Part shown: positions 24,673 to 35,000 of the stretch, one piece after another
How positions within the stretch are numbered: position 1 is the first letter of the stretch
How the letters are laid out: each line of letters starts with the position of its first letter
NCBI RefSeq assembly: GCF_900113175.1
Contig: NZ_FOOK01000010.1
Span: 38,779 to 102,778 of the forward strand
DNA: 64,000 bases
DNA from: Planifilum fulgidum
Lineage (GTDB): Bacteria > Bacillota > Bacilli > Thermoactinomycetales > DSM-44946
Direction: 5' to 3'
Notes under the pieces: generated by a model
Databases searched by the model: none
What the model was told of the DNA's origin: nothing
The model's input: the letters and a program-made list of their open reading frames with translations, nothing else
Position numbers and translations under genes: made by a program

Positions 24673-27513
24673 ATGACTTATCCCATCGGTTCCCGCGTCA
24701 AAATCCGGGGAGAGGAATGGCTGGTTCAGGATGTTCGTCCCACGGAAACCGGACATTACGCCGTCCGGGTGGTCGGGTTGTCGGAAGTGGTGCGGGATCA
24801 CCAGGCCACTTTCCTCACTTCGATCGATCCGATTGATCCCATCAGACCGGAGGACGTGGAATTTGTTCCCGACGATTCCCCCGGGTATCGCCGGACCAAA
24901 CTGTTCCTGAATGCCCTGATGATGCGCACGCCGATCCTGGGCTCGGAGGTCACCGTGCGGGGGCAGGCGGCGATGGACGACAGCGATTATCAGTACGTGC
25001 CCACCCAGATGGCCCTGGAAAGGCTTCGCCCCCGCATTTTGATCGCCGACGGCGTGGGTTTGGGCAAAACCATCGAAGCCGGCGTGATGCTTGCCGAGCT
25101 GATCCGCCGCGGCCGGGGACGGCGGGTGCTGGTGGTGGCCCCTCGGTCGATGCTGGAGCAGCTGCAAAAGGAGATGTGGACGCGCTTCTCGATTCCGCTG
25201 ATGCGGCTGGATTCCGTGGGGATCGCCCGGATCCGCCGGGAAATCCCCCAGAACAAAAACCCCTTCCATTACTACGACAAGGTGATCATCTCCATCGACA
25301 CCCTGAAAAATGATGATCGCTACCGACTTTTTTTGGAAAATTGCACCTGGGACGTGGTTTGGATCGACGAAGCCCACAACGTGGCCAACCAGCACACCGA
25401 CCGCAACCGGCTGGCCACGCTGCTGGCCAACCGTTGCCACAGCCTGATCCTGACCTCGGCCACGCCCCACAACGGGAAGCCGGAAAGCTTCGCCGCGCTG
25501 CTTAGGATGCTGGATCCCACGTCGGTGGCCGATCCGGAAAAGATCGCCAAGGAAGAGATCCGGCATCTGGTGGTCCGCCGGTTTAAAAATGACGTGTTGC
25601 CCCAGACGCCCGGATTCAAGGATGTTCACGATGCGGCCGTCTTTTGCCCTGCCACCCCGGAGGAGGACGAACTGCTGATCCGTCTGGGGGAAACCCTGGT
25701 GCACGCCATCCGGTCCGGCAAGCCCAAGCGGGATGCCCTCTTTTCCGTGACCCTGCTCAAGGCGTTTTTGTCCAGCCCGACGGCCCTCATCAAAACCCTG
25801 GATCAACGGATCCGGCGGCTGGGGCGGAAGTTGGCGGAGGATCCGGAGGCCGAACGGTACCTCAAGGACCTGAGGGATTTGAAACTGTTGCGCCAAATGG
25901 CCGAAGCCATTCCGATGGAGCGAAGCAGTAAATACCGGGAACTGAAGAAACTGCTGCGGGAGTGGAACTGGGACGGCAGCCCGCAGTCGCCCCGGGTGAT
26001 TCTCTTTTCGGAGCGGATCGACACCCTGATCGCCCTGCGGGAGCGGTTGATCCGGGACTACGGAGTGAATGAGGATGTTGTCGCTTTGTTCACCGCCCGG
26101 ATGTCGGACACGGAACAGATGGAGGTCGTCCGGTCGTTCAACGAGGGAACCTCCCCGATCCGCCTGCTGCTCGCCTCCGACGTGGCCTCCGAAGGAGTGA
26201 ACCTGCATCACCGCTGCCATCACCTGGTGCATTTCGACATCCCCTGGTCCTTCATCCGGCTGCAGCAGCGAAACGGCCGGATCGACCGCTTCGGCCAGCT
26301 AAACACGCCGGAGATCCGCTACCTGATCCTCAAAAGCGATAGTGAAGCGGCGGGGGCGGAAACCCGGGTCGTGGAGAAATTGGTGGAAAAAGCCCAGCGC
26401 ATTCAGCACAACCTGGGCGATCCCGGCAGCATTCTGAAACTCTTCGATCCCGACGAGGAAGAGCAATACGTTCAGGAGCGGATCGCCGAAGGGGACCCCC
26501 TGGACGACATTTTCGGCGACGATGACGATTGGGATCTGGACTTCGATTTTGTCCCCCGAACCACCACCCATGTGTCCATCCGGGAGAAGGAAGTCCCCCG
26601 GATGTACCGGGACTGGCTCGAACTGATGGAGGATTTGCAGGCGGAATTGGAACGGGACCGGAAAAATTTTGAGCGGATTCACGGATTCAGAGATCCCAAC
26701 CGCCAAGGGGAAAAGATCCGCATCGACCGGGAGCGGAGGCGGGTGACCATCTCGGTTACTCCGGATCTGAAAAGCCGTCTCCGATCCCTGCCGCCGGAAG
26801 CCCGTAAAGGGGAGGAAATTCATCTCACTACCGACGCAAGCCGGGTGATGCGCAGCATCCGGATGGCGACCATAGACGGCGCGTGGCCCCGGGACCACCT
26901 CCTGTGGGACATTCACCCCGTGGCCGACTGGGTGGCGGACCGGGCCTTGGGCCTGTTTCCCTCCCGGACCGCGCCAACCCTTACCCTTCCCTTTCTGGAG
27001 GAAGGCATCTATTATTATCTGATCCAGGCCCAGGCCCTCACCGAGAGCGGCCACCCCGCCCTGGCCGAATGGCTGGTGGTAGAGCGGGCGGATGACGGCT
27101 TCCGCGCCCGTCCCTTTGAGGGAAGACGGGATCCGCTGATGCGCGGCGCGTGGGTGAACTCGTCCAAGGAAAACGATGTGACCGGACCGGATATGGACAT
27201 CCGGCGGGTGGTGGCCTGCGCCCGGGAGTATGTGAACAAAAGGCTCAAGGAGCGGCAGCGGGAATTGGCGGAGCGGATCCGCGAAGAGAAGGAGCGGCTG
27301 AAAAAATGGTATTGGGAGAGCATCAAGCCGCTCCGCCACCAGCAGGGAACGTTGCTGGACGATCCGCTGCGGGCCGCCCGGCTCCGCCGGCTGGAGGCGG
27401 AACGGCACAAAATCGAATTCACCTATGAATCCACCGTCAATGAACTGGAGAGCATGCTGAAAATCAAGGGCGACCCGGTGCTTCGCGTCTGTGCCCGCTT
27501 GATGAGGGGGTAA
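24673..27513 (+). CDS. SNF2-family helicase, DrmD-like (DISARM-related)
   Basis: This 946-aa SF2/SNF2 ATPase shows a Q-motif region (YQYVPTQMALERL) near residue 103, Walker A ADGVGLGKT at 124-132, the DEAH box in WIDEAHN near 230, and the C-terminal motor motifs ASDVASEGVNLHHRC and LQQRNGRIDRFGQ near 501-542. The N-terminal strand block VKIRGEEWLVQDV and the C-terminal ~350-aa helical tail match DrmD, the helicase that marks class 1 DISARM. It is the first gene of a tight operon: the methyltransferase starts four bases after its stop. It probably remodels or translocates on phage DNA. The family call is by pattern, not alignment. Confidence 0.82.
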   Translation: MTYPIGSRVKIRGEEWLVQDVRPTETGHYAVRVVGLSEVVRDHQATFLTSIDPIDPIRPEDVEFVPDDSPGYRRTKLFLNALMMRTPILGSEVTVRGQAAMDDSDYQYVPTQMALERLRPRILIADGVGLGKTIEAGVMLAELIRRGRGRRVLVVAPRSMLEQLQKEMWTRFSIPLMRLDSVGIARIRREIPQNKNPFHYYDKVIISIDTLKNDDRYRLFLENCTWDVVWIDEAHNVANQHTDRNRLATLLANRCHSLILTSATPHNGKPESFAALLRMLDPTSVADPEKIAKEEIRHLVVRRFKNDVLPQTPGFKDVHDAAVFCPATPEEDELLIRLGETLVHAIRSGKPKRDALFSVTLLKAFLSSPTALIKTLDQRIRRLGRKLAEDPEAERYLKDLRDLKLLRQMAEAIPMERSSKYRELKKLLREWNWDGSPQSPRVILFSERIDTLIALRERLIRDYGVNEDVVALFTARMSDTEQMEVVRSFNEGTSPIRLLLASDVASEGVNLHHRCHHLVHFDIPWSFIRLQQRNGRIDRFGQLNTPEIRYLILKSDSEAAGAETRVVEKLVEKAQRIQHNLGDPGSILKLFDPDEEEQYVQERIAEGDPLDDIFGDDDDWDLDFDFVPRTTTHVSIREKEVPRMYRDWLELMEDLQAELERDRKNFERIHGFRDPNRQGEKIRIDRERRRVTISVTPDLKSRLRSLPPEARKGEEIHLTTDASRVMRSIRMATIDGAWPRDHLLWDIHPVADWVADRALGLFPSRTAPTLTLPFLEEGIYYYLIQAQALTESGHPALAEWLVVERADDGFRARPFEGRRDPLMRGAWVNSSKENDVTGPDMDIRRVVACAREYVNKRLKERQRELAERIREEKERLKKWYWESIKPLRHQQGTLLDDPLRAARLRRLEAERHKIEFTYESTVNELESMLKIKGDPVLRVCARLMRG

Positions 27514-27517
27514 AGAG

Positions 27518-30500
27518 ATGACGATCGCGAGTCTCGGAAACATAAACGACTTCTACAACCCCTTCTTCGTGGAAAACCGCCTGAAGCGGGAAGCAGCCTC
27601 CATCCTGAAAGCCGTTTTCGCCGAGGGGGAAGATCCGGCCGCCGCCATCCGGGCTCTGCGCCAGGACTACCAAGGGATCAAGGGGAAAGTGCGGGAACAG
27701 GCGGCCGGTGCGCAGCAGGATCTGACCGGCTGGCACGAAAGCCTGGCCCGGGCCCTCGGGTACGCCGACTTATCCCGGGATGCCGCGTTGATTCTGGAGG
27801 ACGGCCGGCGGATGGCCCTCCTTGCCGATCTGCGGGACGAGGCGGACCGGCGGTTGGTCGCGCTGCTGGAGGGCCCCTTTGTTTTCGAAGGGGAGGGGCT
27901 GCTGAAGGTTTCCTGGAGCGACGGGCCCGGGGAAGAGGACCGAACCTTGGAAAACCGGGTGGGACTCCTTTTCCGGGAGGCAAACCGTCCCCGCTTCGTC
28001 CTCGCTTTTCTGGGGCGCTTTGTCTGCCTGTTTGACTGTGAGAAATGGAGCGATCGCCGCTACTTGGCGGTGGATCTGGATCTGCTCTTCAGTCCCTTGG
28101 CCAAGGGCGACGCGGAGGTGTTTGTCGGTCTGTTCCATCGGAGGATCCTGGCCGGATCCCGGCGGGACGATTACTTAAACCGTCTGGAGGAGGAGTCCCG
28201 CCAGCATGCGGTCGGCGTCACCGAGGACTTGAAACATCGCGCCCGGGAAGCGGTGGAGCTGCTGGGGAACGAGTTTGTTCACTATCAGCGCGCCCGCCAC
28301 AAACCTTATCTCAACGTCCCGGGCTTGGAGCGGCGGCTCACGGCGGAATGCCTCCGCTATGTCTACCGGCTTCTGTTTCTCTTTTACGTCGAATCCCGCG
28401 CCAAAGAACAGGGCATCGTTCCGATGCAGAGCGAAGAGTACCGCTCCGCCTACAGTCTGGAGGCCCTGCGGGATCTGGAGAACCAACCCCTCATCTCCGA
28501 GGCGGCCAAAAACGGCACCTACTTCCAGGAGAGCCTGGACAAGCTGTTCAAGCTGATCAACGAGGGGGGACCTACGGGGACGCATAACCAACAACGGGCT
28601 CCGGCGATCGGCGAGAAGCCCTTGTCCGCCGGTTTTACCCTGAGGGGGCTCCGCAGTGAGCTGTTCGATCCGGGATCGACGCCGCTTCTCTCTTCCATCA
28701 AGATCCGGAACGAAGTGCTGCAGAAGATTATTAGACTTCTTTCCCTGGCGGAGGGGAAACAGGGACAGCGACGGATCAGCTATGCCGGGCTTACCACCAA
28801 CCACTTGGGAGAGATTTACGAGGGACTGCTCTCCTATTCCGGCTTCTTCGCCCGGGAGAAACTGGTGGAGGTGAAGCGGGCCAAAGACAAGGGAAATGGG
28901 ATGGTCCCGACCTGGTTTCTCCCCGAGGGCAAACTGCCGGAGTACAACCTGAAGGAGGAGGAATTCGTTCTCCGTCGGAACGATGACGGGGAATGGGAGA
29001 GGGTCCACTACGAGAAAGGCACCTTCATATTCCGCCTGAGGGGGAGGGAACGGCAAGAGACGGCCAGCTACTACACCCCCTCGGTGCTGACGGAGGCCGT
29101 TGTCCGCCACACCTTGAAGGAGATCCTGCCGCGGCTTTCCGCCGATGAGGTGCTGAAGCTGACCGTTCTGGAACCGGCCATGGGTTCGGGATCGTTCCTG
29201 AATGAAGCGGTGAACCAACTGGCGGAAGCCTACCTTGCCAAAAAGGAAGAGGAGATGGGGGTCCAGCTGGAGGAAAGCCGACGGGCTTTCGAACTGGCCC
29301 GGGTCCGCGCCTACATCACCGCCAAGCGGGTTTACGGCGTGGACAAAAACCCGCTGGCCATCGAACTGGCCGGGGTGAGCCTCTGGTTCAACACCCTTCA
29401 TGCCGGTCAGGCGGGTCCCTGGTACGAAGCCCGTCTGGCCGTCGGAAACAGCCTGATCGGCGCCCGCCGCGCCGTGTACAGCGAGGAAAGCCTGAGGATG
29501 GGGAGATGGACCGACCAGCCGCCGGACCGGAATCGCACCGGGGTGGAGCGGGGGGAGAAGGTGTACCATTTCCTCCTTCCGGACCCCGACATGTGCAAAT
29601 ACGACAAGGATCGAGCGGTCAAGGAACTGTGCAAGGAGGAACTGGCGGCGATCCGGAAGTGGAAGAAACAGTTCCCCAAAAAGATCGAAAAGGGGTTCTT
29701 TCAACGCCTGGCCCGGCTGTCCGCGGAGATCGACCGGCTGTGGAACAAGGCGGTTGAGCAGCGGAAAGAGCTGCTCGATCAAGTGGATGACCGGCTCACC
29801 GTGTGGCCGGCTTCCCAAGAGGAAGACCAGCCCAATAACTATACCATCCGGGAGCGGAAGGCCAAGCTGAGGGAGCTTCTGGAGGGCAACCACAGCCCCT
29901 TCCATATCGTGAAGCGGATCCTGGACATCTGGTGCGCCCTCTGGTTCTGGCCGATCCAAAAGGCGGACCGGTTGCCATCCTATGACGGGTGGATTTCGGC
30001 GGTGGAAGATTTGGTGAAGGCCGCGGATATCCGTTCGGAGGGTGTGGCCGGCGTGGAGGAGAGGCACCCCTGGCTTTCCATTGTCAAGGAAGTGGCGGAG
30101 AAAGAGCGCTTTCACCACTGGGAACTGGTCTTCGGGGAGGTGTTCGAGGACAACGGCGGGTTTGACGTGATCCTGGGAAACCCGCCCTGGGTGCCGGTGG
30201 AGTGGGAAGAGCGGGACGTTCTCGGAGAATTTGATCCGTTGATTGAGCTTCGCAAAGAGCCGGCGGGGACGGTGGCCCGGAAGCGGGCGGATTTGCTGAG
30301 GGACCCGTCCATCCGGGTGGCTTATCTGGATCTCTACGTTTCCCGGACGGCTTCCCAGGCTTATTTCAGCTCGCCGACCCAATTTCCGGAACTGCAGGGC
30401 TCCAGAGCCAATCTGTACAAATGCTTTATCGTCCGGTCGTGGTATTGGGGATCGGAAAAAGGGCGGATCGGCCTGCTTCACCCGGAGGGCGTGTATGACG

Positions 30501-32065
30501 AGGCCAAGGGCGGCCGCCTGCGGAGCCTGCTGTACCCGCGGCTTGTGGCGCATTATCAGTTTGTCAACGAGAAAAAGTTGTTCAGGGACATCACCAATCA
30601 CGTACGGTTCAGCATCAACATTTATCAGGTCCGGCCCAAGAAGCGCATCTCTTTCCGTCACATGGGCAATTTGTTCGTCCCCAAGACGATCGACGAGTCC
30701 CTGCGCCACAGCGGGGTCGGACCCGTGCCCGGCTACAAGACGCGGGACAACCAATGGGAGACGCGGGGGCATGCCCGCCGGGTGGTGACGATCACCGATG
30801 AAGAGCTCGCGCTGTTCCGCAATTTGTACGGGGATGAGAGGGAATCGGTTCTCAAGCAGGTCCTTCCGGTGATCCACAGCGAGGAAGTGTTGCGGGTACT
30901 CAAGCGCTTTACCGAGGCCGGTGTTTCCTTGGCAAAAAGCGAGGTGGAACATGCTCAAACGCAGTGTTGGAATGAAACAGCCGATGTGAAACAAACCAAA
31001 ACGATCCGGCGCCACACCCGCTTCCCGGAGCGGGTGGATGAACTGATTTTAAGCGGTCCCCACATCCATGTGGGGAATCCCCTGTATAAAACCCCCAATG
31101 AGGGATGTTCGACGAACCGGGATTACTCGGCCGTCGATCTTGAGCGGGTCACGGAGGATTACTTGCCCCGGACCAATTACGTGCCGGCCGTGTCCATGGA
31201 GGAGTACCGCAACCGCGCGCCGCGCTTCGGGGAAGTTTCCTTTTTGGACCGGTACCGGCTGGTGCACCGGAACATGGCGGGGCCGACCTCCGAAAGGACC
31301 TTGATTTCCGCCGTCATTCCGCCGGGTGCGGCCCACATCAACGGGCTGCGCTCGCTGTTATTTGCGGATTACCGGACCCTGGCGATCTTCTCGGGCGTCA
31401 CCTTTTCGATCGTGGCCGATTTTTTCATCAAGGCCTCCGGAAAGGACAACCTTTACAGTCTGGTGGAACAACTCCGGCTTCCCGACGACCCCGAAATCAG
31501 CCGCATGATCATCGCCCGGGCGCTGCGGCTAAACTGTTTGACCATCTACTACAAGGGCCTGTGGGAGGAACTCTACGACCCGGCCTTCAACGAAGACGGC
31601 TTTGTCAAATCCGACCCGCGCCTCAAGCCCTGGAGCCACCTGACCCGCGAGTGGAACCGGGATGTGGCGCTGCGGACGGATTACGAGCGGCGGCAGGCCC
31701 TGGTGGAGCTGGATGCCCTGGTGGCCCTGGCCTACGGCTTGACCAAGGAGGAGCTCCTCACCATCTACCGTGTCCATTTCCCGGTGCTGCAACATTACGA
31801 GCGGAACGAGCGGTTCTACGATGCGCGGGGCCGTTTGGTGCCCAGGGATGTGGTGAAAGCCCATCAGTTGCAGTACAAGATCGACCGAGGGCTTGCCTCC
31901 ATCCCCCGGGGGAAGGCCCTGCAACAGCATCGGGAGCGGTTGGCGGCGGGCTATGTGCCGGTCCGTCCGGGAACCGAGGAGCCCTTTGACCGGTGCGACC
32001 GGGAGGAAGACATGAGCCAAGCCTACGATGCCTTCAAGCGGATATTGCAGGAGGCGACAGCATGA
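27518..32065 (+). CDS. Large N6-adenine DNA methyltransferase, DrmMI-like
   Basis: This 1515-aa protein resembles Eco57I/type IIL-like methyltransferases and DISARM DrmMI. The SAM motif I EPAMGSGSFL lies near residue 552, and the catalytic NPPW lies in ILGNPPWVPVEW near 886. The order motif I before NPPW indicates a gamma-class N6-adenine enzyme. About 500 residues precede the catalytic core, ~330 residues are inserted between the motifs, and ~600 residues follow that may hold target recognition. No PD-(D/E)xK nuclease motif is evident. ATG 27518 follows GAGGGGGTAAAG. It would mark host DNA so that the helicase/nuclease components act on unmodified phage DNA. The stop overlaps the next ATG. 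Confidence 0.85.
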   Translation: MTIASLGNINDFYNPFFVENRLKREAASILKAVFAEGEDPAAAIRALRQDYQGIKGKVREQAAGAQQDLTGWHESLARALGYADLSRDAALILEDGRRMALLADLRDEADRRLVALLEGPFVFEGEGLLKVSWSDGPGEEDRTLENRVGLLFREANRPRFVLAFLGRFVCLFDCEKWSDRRYLAVDLDLLFSPLAKGDAEVFVGLFHRRILAGSRRDDYLNRLEEESRQHAVGVTEDLKHRAREAVELLGNEFVHYQRARHKPYLNVPGLERRLTAECLRYVYRLLFLFYVESRAKEQGIVPMQSEEYRSAYSLEALRDLENQPLISEAAKNGTYFQESLDKLFKLINEGGPTGTHNQQRAPAIGEKPLSAGFTLRGLRSELFDPGSTPLLSSIKIRNEVLQKIIRLLSLAEGKQGQRRISYAGLTTNHLGEIYEGLLSYSGFFAREKLVEVKRAKDKGNGMVPTWFLPEGKLPEYNLKEEEFVLRRNDDGEWERVHYEKGTFIFRLRGRERQETASYYTPSVLTEAVVRHTLKEILPRLSADEVLKLTVLEPAMGSGSFLNEAVNQLAEAYLAKKEEEMGVQLEESRRAFELARVRAYITAKRVYGVDKNPLAIELAGVSLWFNTLHAGQAGPWYEARLAVGNSLIGARRAVYSEESLRMGRWTDQPPDRNRTGVERGEKVYHFLLPDPDMCKYDKDRAVKELCKEELAAIRKWKKQFPKKIEKGFFQRLARLSAEIDRLWNKAVEQRKELLDQVDDRLTVWPASQEEDQPNNYTIRERKAKLRELLEGNHSPFHIVKRILDIWCALWFWPIQKADRLPSYDGWISAVEDLVKAADIRSEGVAGVEERHPWLSIVKEVAEKERFHHWELVFGEVFEDNGGFDVILGNPPWVPVEWEERDVLGEFDPLIELRKEPAGTVARKRADLLRDPSIRVAYLDLYVSRTASQAYFSSPTQFPELQGSRANLYKCFIVRSWYWGSEKGRIGLLHPEGVYDEAKGGRLRSLLYPRLVAHYQFVNEKKLFRDITNHVRFSINIYQVRPKKRISFRHMGNLFVPKTIDESLRHSGVGPVPGYKTRDNQWETRGHARRVVTITDEELALFRNLYGDERESVLKQVLPVIHSEEVLRVLKRFTEAGVSLAKSEVEHAQTQCWNETADVKQTKTIRRHTRFPERVDELILSGPHIHVGNPLYKTPNEGCSTNRDYSAVDLERVTEDYLPRTNYVPAVSMEEYRNRAPRFGEVSFLDRYRLVHRNMAGPTSERTLISAVIPPGAAHINGLRSLLFADYRTLAIFSGVTFSIVADFFIKASGKDNLYSLVEQLRLPDDPEISRMIIARALRLNCLTIYYKGLWEELYDPAFNEDGFVKSDPRLKPWSHLTREWNRDVALRTDYERRQALVELDALVALAYGLTKEELLTIYRVHFPVLQHYERNERFYDARGRLVPRDVVKAHQLQYKIDRGLASIPRGKALQQHRERLAAGYVPVRPGTEEPFDRCDREEDMSQAYDAFKRILQEATA

Positions 32066-35000
32066 TTCCGGCATTGCTCGCGAAGGAATGGAAAGACGCT
32101 GTTCTGGAATACATCGACACGGTGTTTCCCATTCGGGATGACCGGGTGCGGGGAGCGTGGATGCAGTTTTTGCAGGATCCGGAGATGGGCCTGTTCAAGG
32201 GGGCGTACCTTAAGGCCCGGCTTCCCTGCCGGACAGCGGAGAATCCGGAGGAGGTCCCCTTAAAGCAGGTCCGGCCGCCCTTTTCGCCCTTTGTCCACCA
32301 GATGAAAGCCTTTGAGCGGCTCAATTCCGATCAGCCCGGCGGTCCGAAACCCACCTTGGTCACCACGGGGACGGGTTCCGGGAAGACGGAATCCTTCCTG
32401 TATCCGGTGGTGGACCACTGCGTGCGGATGCGCCGGAAGGGACAGCCGGGGATCAAGGCAATCATCCTGTACCCCATGAACGCCCTGGCTCAGGATCAGG
32501 CCAAGCGTTTGGCCGAGCTGATCGATACTCACCCGGAGACCAAAGGGGTGATCACCGCCGGCCTTTATGTGGGGCAGGGGGGACCGGGCCAATCCGGGAA
32601 AGCGGATGTCAGCAGTCGTATGACCCGGGACCGGCTGATCGAGGACCGGCAGGTGTTGCGGAAATACCCGCCGGACATCCTGCTCACCAACTACAAGATG
32701 CTGGACCTTTTGCTGCACCGGAAGGCGGATGCGTCTCTTTGGGCCGCCAACGATCCGGAAACGCTGCAGTATCTGGTGCTGGACGAGTTCCACGCCTACG
32801 ACGGGGTGCAGTTGGCGGACATCGCCTGCCTGATCCGCCGCCTCCTCTCCCGTCTGAAGATGGAGCCGTCCTCCCTCTGCCCCGTGGCCACCTCCGCCAC
32901 CCTGGGGGACGGAAGCGAACGAGCAATGGAGGAACTCCGAAAGCTGGCTCACACCGTCTTCGGTAGACCCTTTGACGTCGATGCGGTGGTGACGGAAAGC
33001 CGCCCCTCCCTGGAAGATTTCCTTGAGCCGGTAAAGGATCTCCCCATTCCCCAAGCGGTGGAGGAGATGCTTCCCCGGCCGCAGGAAGACGCGGAGCACT
33101 ACATCCGGCGACAGGTGAAGCTGTGGTTCGGGGAGGAACTGGGGGGACGAGAGCTGGGGGAACGCCTCCGCTCCCATCCTTGGTTTGACCTTCTCTGCCG
33201 GACCGCCACCGCCCGCCCGGTGTCCTGGGATGAATTGGTGGACAAGTTTCTCCGGGAGTTTGCCGGAGATGCGGAGGAGGATCGGGAAGGGGTGGAGCGG
33301 CGCCTTCATTCCTTCCTGGCCGTCATCTCCCATGCCAAGGCGGACGACCGCCGTCCCCTCCTTCCCATCCAGGTCCAGCTCTGGACCCGAGAGATGCGGG
33401 GACTGGTCCGGGGGATCGGGGAGGAACCCGCGTTTCGTTGGGGCAACCAGGGGGATGTCCATGCCATGTCGGAATACCAAGAGGACGATGGTATGTCCAA
33501 CAGGGAAAACCGGAAGCGTCCGTACATCGCTCCGCCGGAGCAGGCGGCTTTGCCGATGTGCGTCTGCTACGCCTGCGGGGTGAGCGGCTGGATCAGCGTC
33601 CAGAACGAAGGCGATCCCCGGCTGTGTACCGACCCGAAGGAGATCAGCATGGTCTACGGCCGTTCCTCCCACAACTCCACTCCGGACGAGGAAAAGCGTA
33701 TGCTGCGTTTTCTCTATCCGGAGTCTTGCGGTGCACCCATCCGGGGAACCTACAGCGAACAATATCTGACCGTCCGCGGGGCTGTTCTGGAGCAAAAGCC
33801 GGGTCCCGACCGGGTGAAGGTGTATGTGGTCTCTCCCTTCGACGCCTTTGGGGAAAATCAATGTCCCTATTGCCGGGAAAAAGACAGCGTCCTGCTCGTC
33901 TCCATGCGGCGGGCCGGCCTCAGTTCCGTGCTGATCGCCCATACCATCGGCTCCCCCCACACCGCGGACCGGAAGATGCTCACCTTCGTCGATTCGGTGC
34001 AGGATTCCGCCCACTTGGCCGGATTCATCCGCCATCGGACCCAATCCACCCTTCTCCGGACGGGGATCCGGCAGATGCTGGAGCGGGGGTATGACGGGGC
34101 GACCCTGGACCGGTTGCTGCGGGAGTGGCAGCCCTATTGGCGGAAGGAGCTGGGGGATGAGGGTTATCTGAAGGCCTTTGTGGAACGGGACGAAGAGGAG
34201 GAGCTGCTGGCCGGACGCTTTCCACGGGACGTTTCCAAGTGGTCGGAGGAAATCTGGGAGGACGTCCAGGCCTATGTCACGTGGCGGGTGGTGAAGGAAC
34301 TGGGATTGCACGCCCGCCTCGGCCGCTCCCTCTATCTCACCGGCAGCACCGTCCTGGGCGTATCGGAGGAAAAGTTGACCGAAGCGGCCAAGCTGGCGGC
34401 GGAATCGATCCGAGAGATGGAAGCGTTCCTGGACCGGGACGGAGGGCTGGAGAAGCGGGTGCGGGCCCTGATCCAAGGGATCGTTCACCGCATGGTCTTA
34501 AGCGGCGGCATTTCCCATCCGCTTCTCGACCGGTTCCGGGAGAAGGGGAGTCGCCACTTCCTGACTGAAAAGATGAATCCCCTTTATGAGCGCTCCAAAA
34601 GGCATCCCCGCTTTTTCACCGATGAAAAGGTGCGGGGGGATGCGCTGGATTCGCTGCAGGCCGGAGAAGACAGCTGGATCGTGCAATATTTGGTCCGATC
34701 CTTGGAAGCGCCGCTGTTGGAAGGGAAATTCCAACTGCAGGATGATCCCGACAGAGGATACATCGCCCTGCGCCTCTTCCAGGCGATGCAGGAGGCGGGA
34801 CTGGCGGATGTCCGGTTCTTCGGCAATCACCATACCTACGGTCTGGATCCCCGGGCTTTGGAAGTGCACAAAACAACGGCCCGGATCCAGTGTCGGGAGT
34901 GCCGGCAGGAGCTGACCGTTCCCCGGAAGGAATTGAGGCGATATGTGGAGGAGGTGCCCTGCATTACCTACCGGTGCCAAGGGATCTATCGGGAGGTGCC

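Noticed and set aside
24026..24676. 216-aa frame between the GntR gene and the DISARM-like locus
   Set aside because: No ribosome binding site, no recognisable domain, and it runs into the start of the SNF2 helicase gene in another frame.
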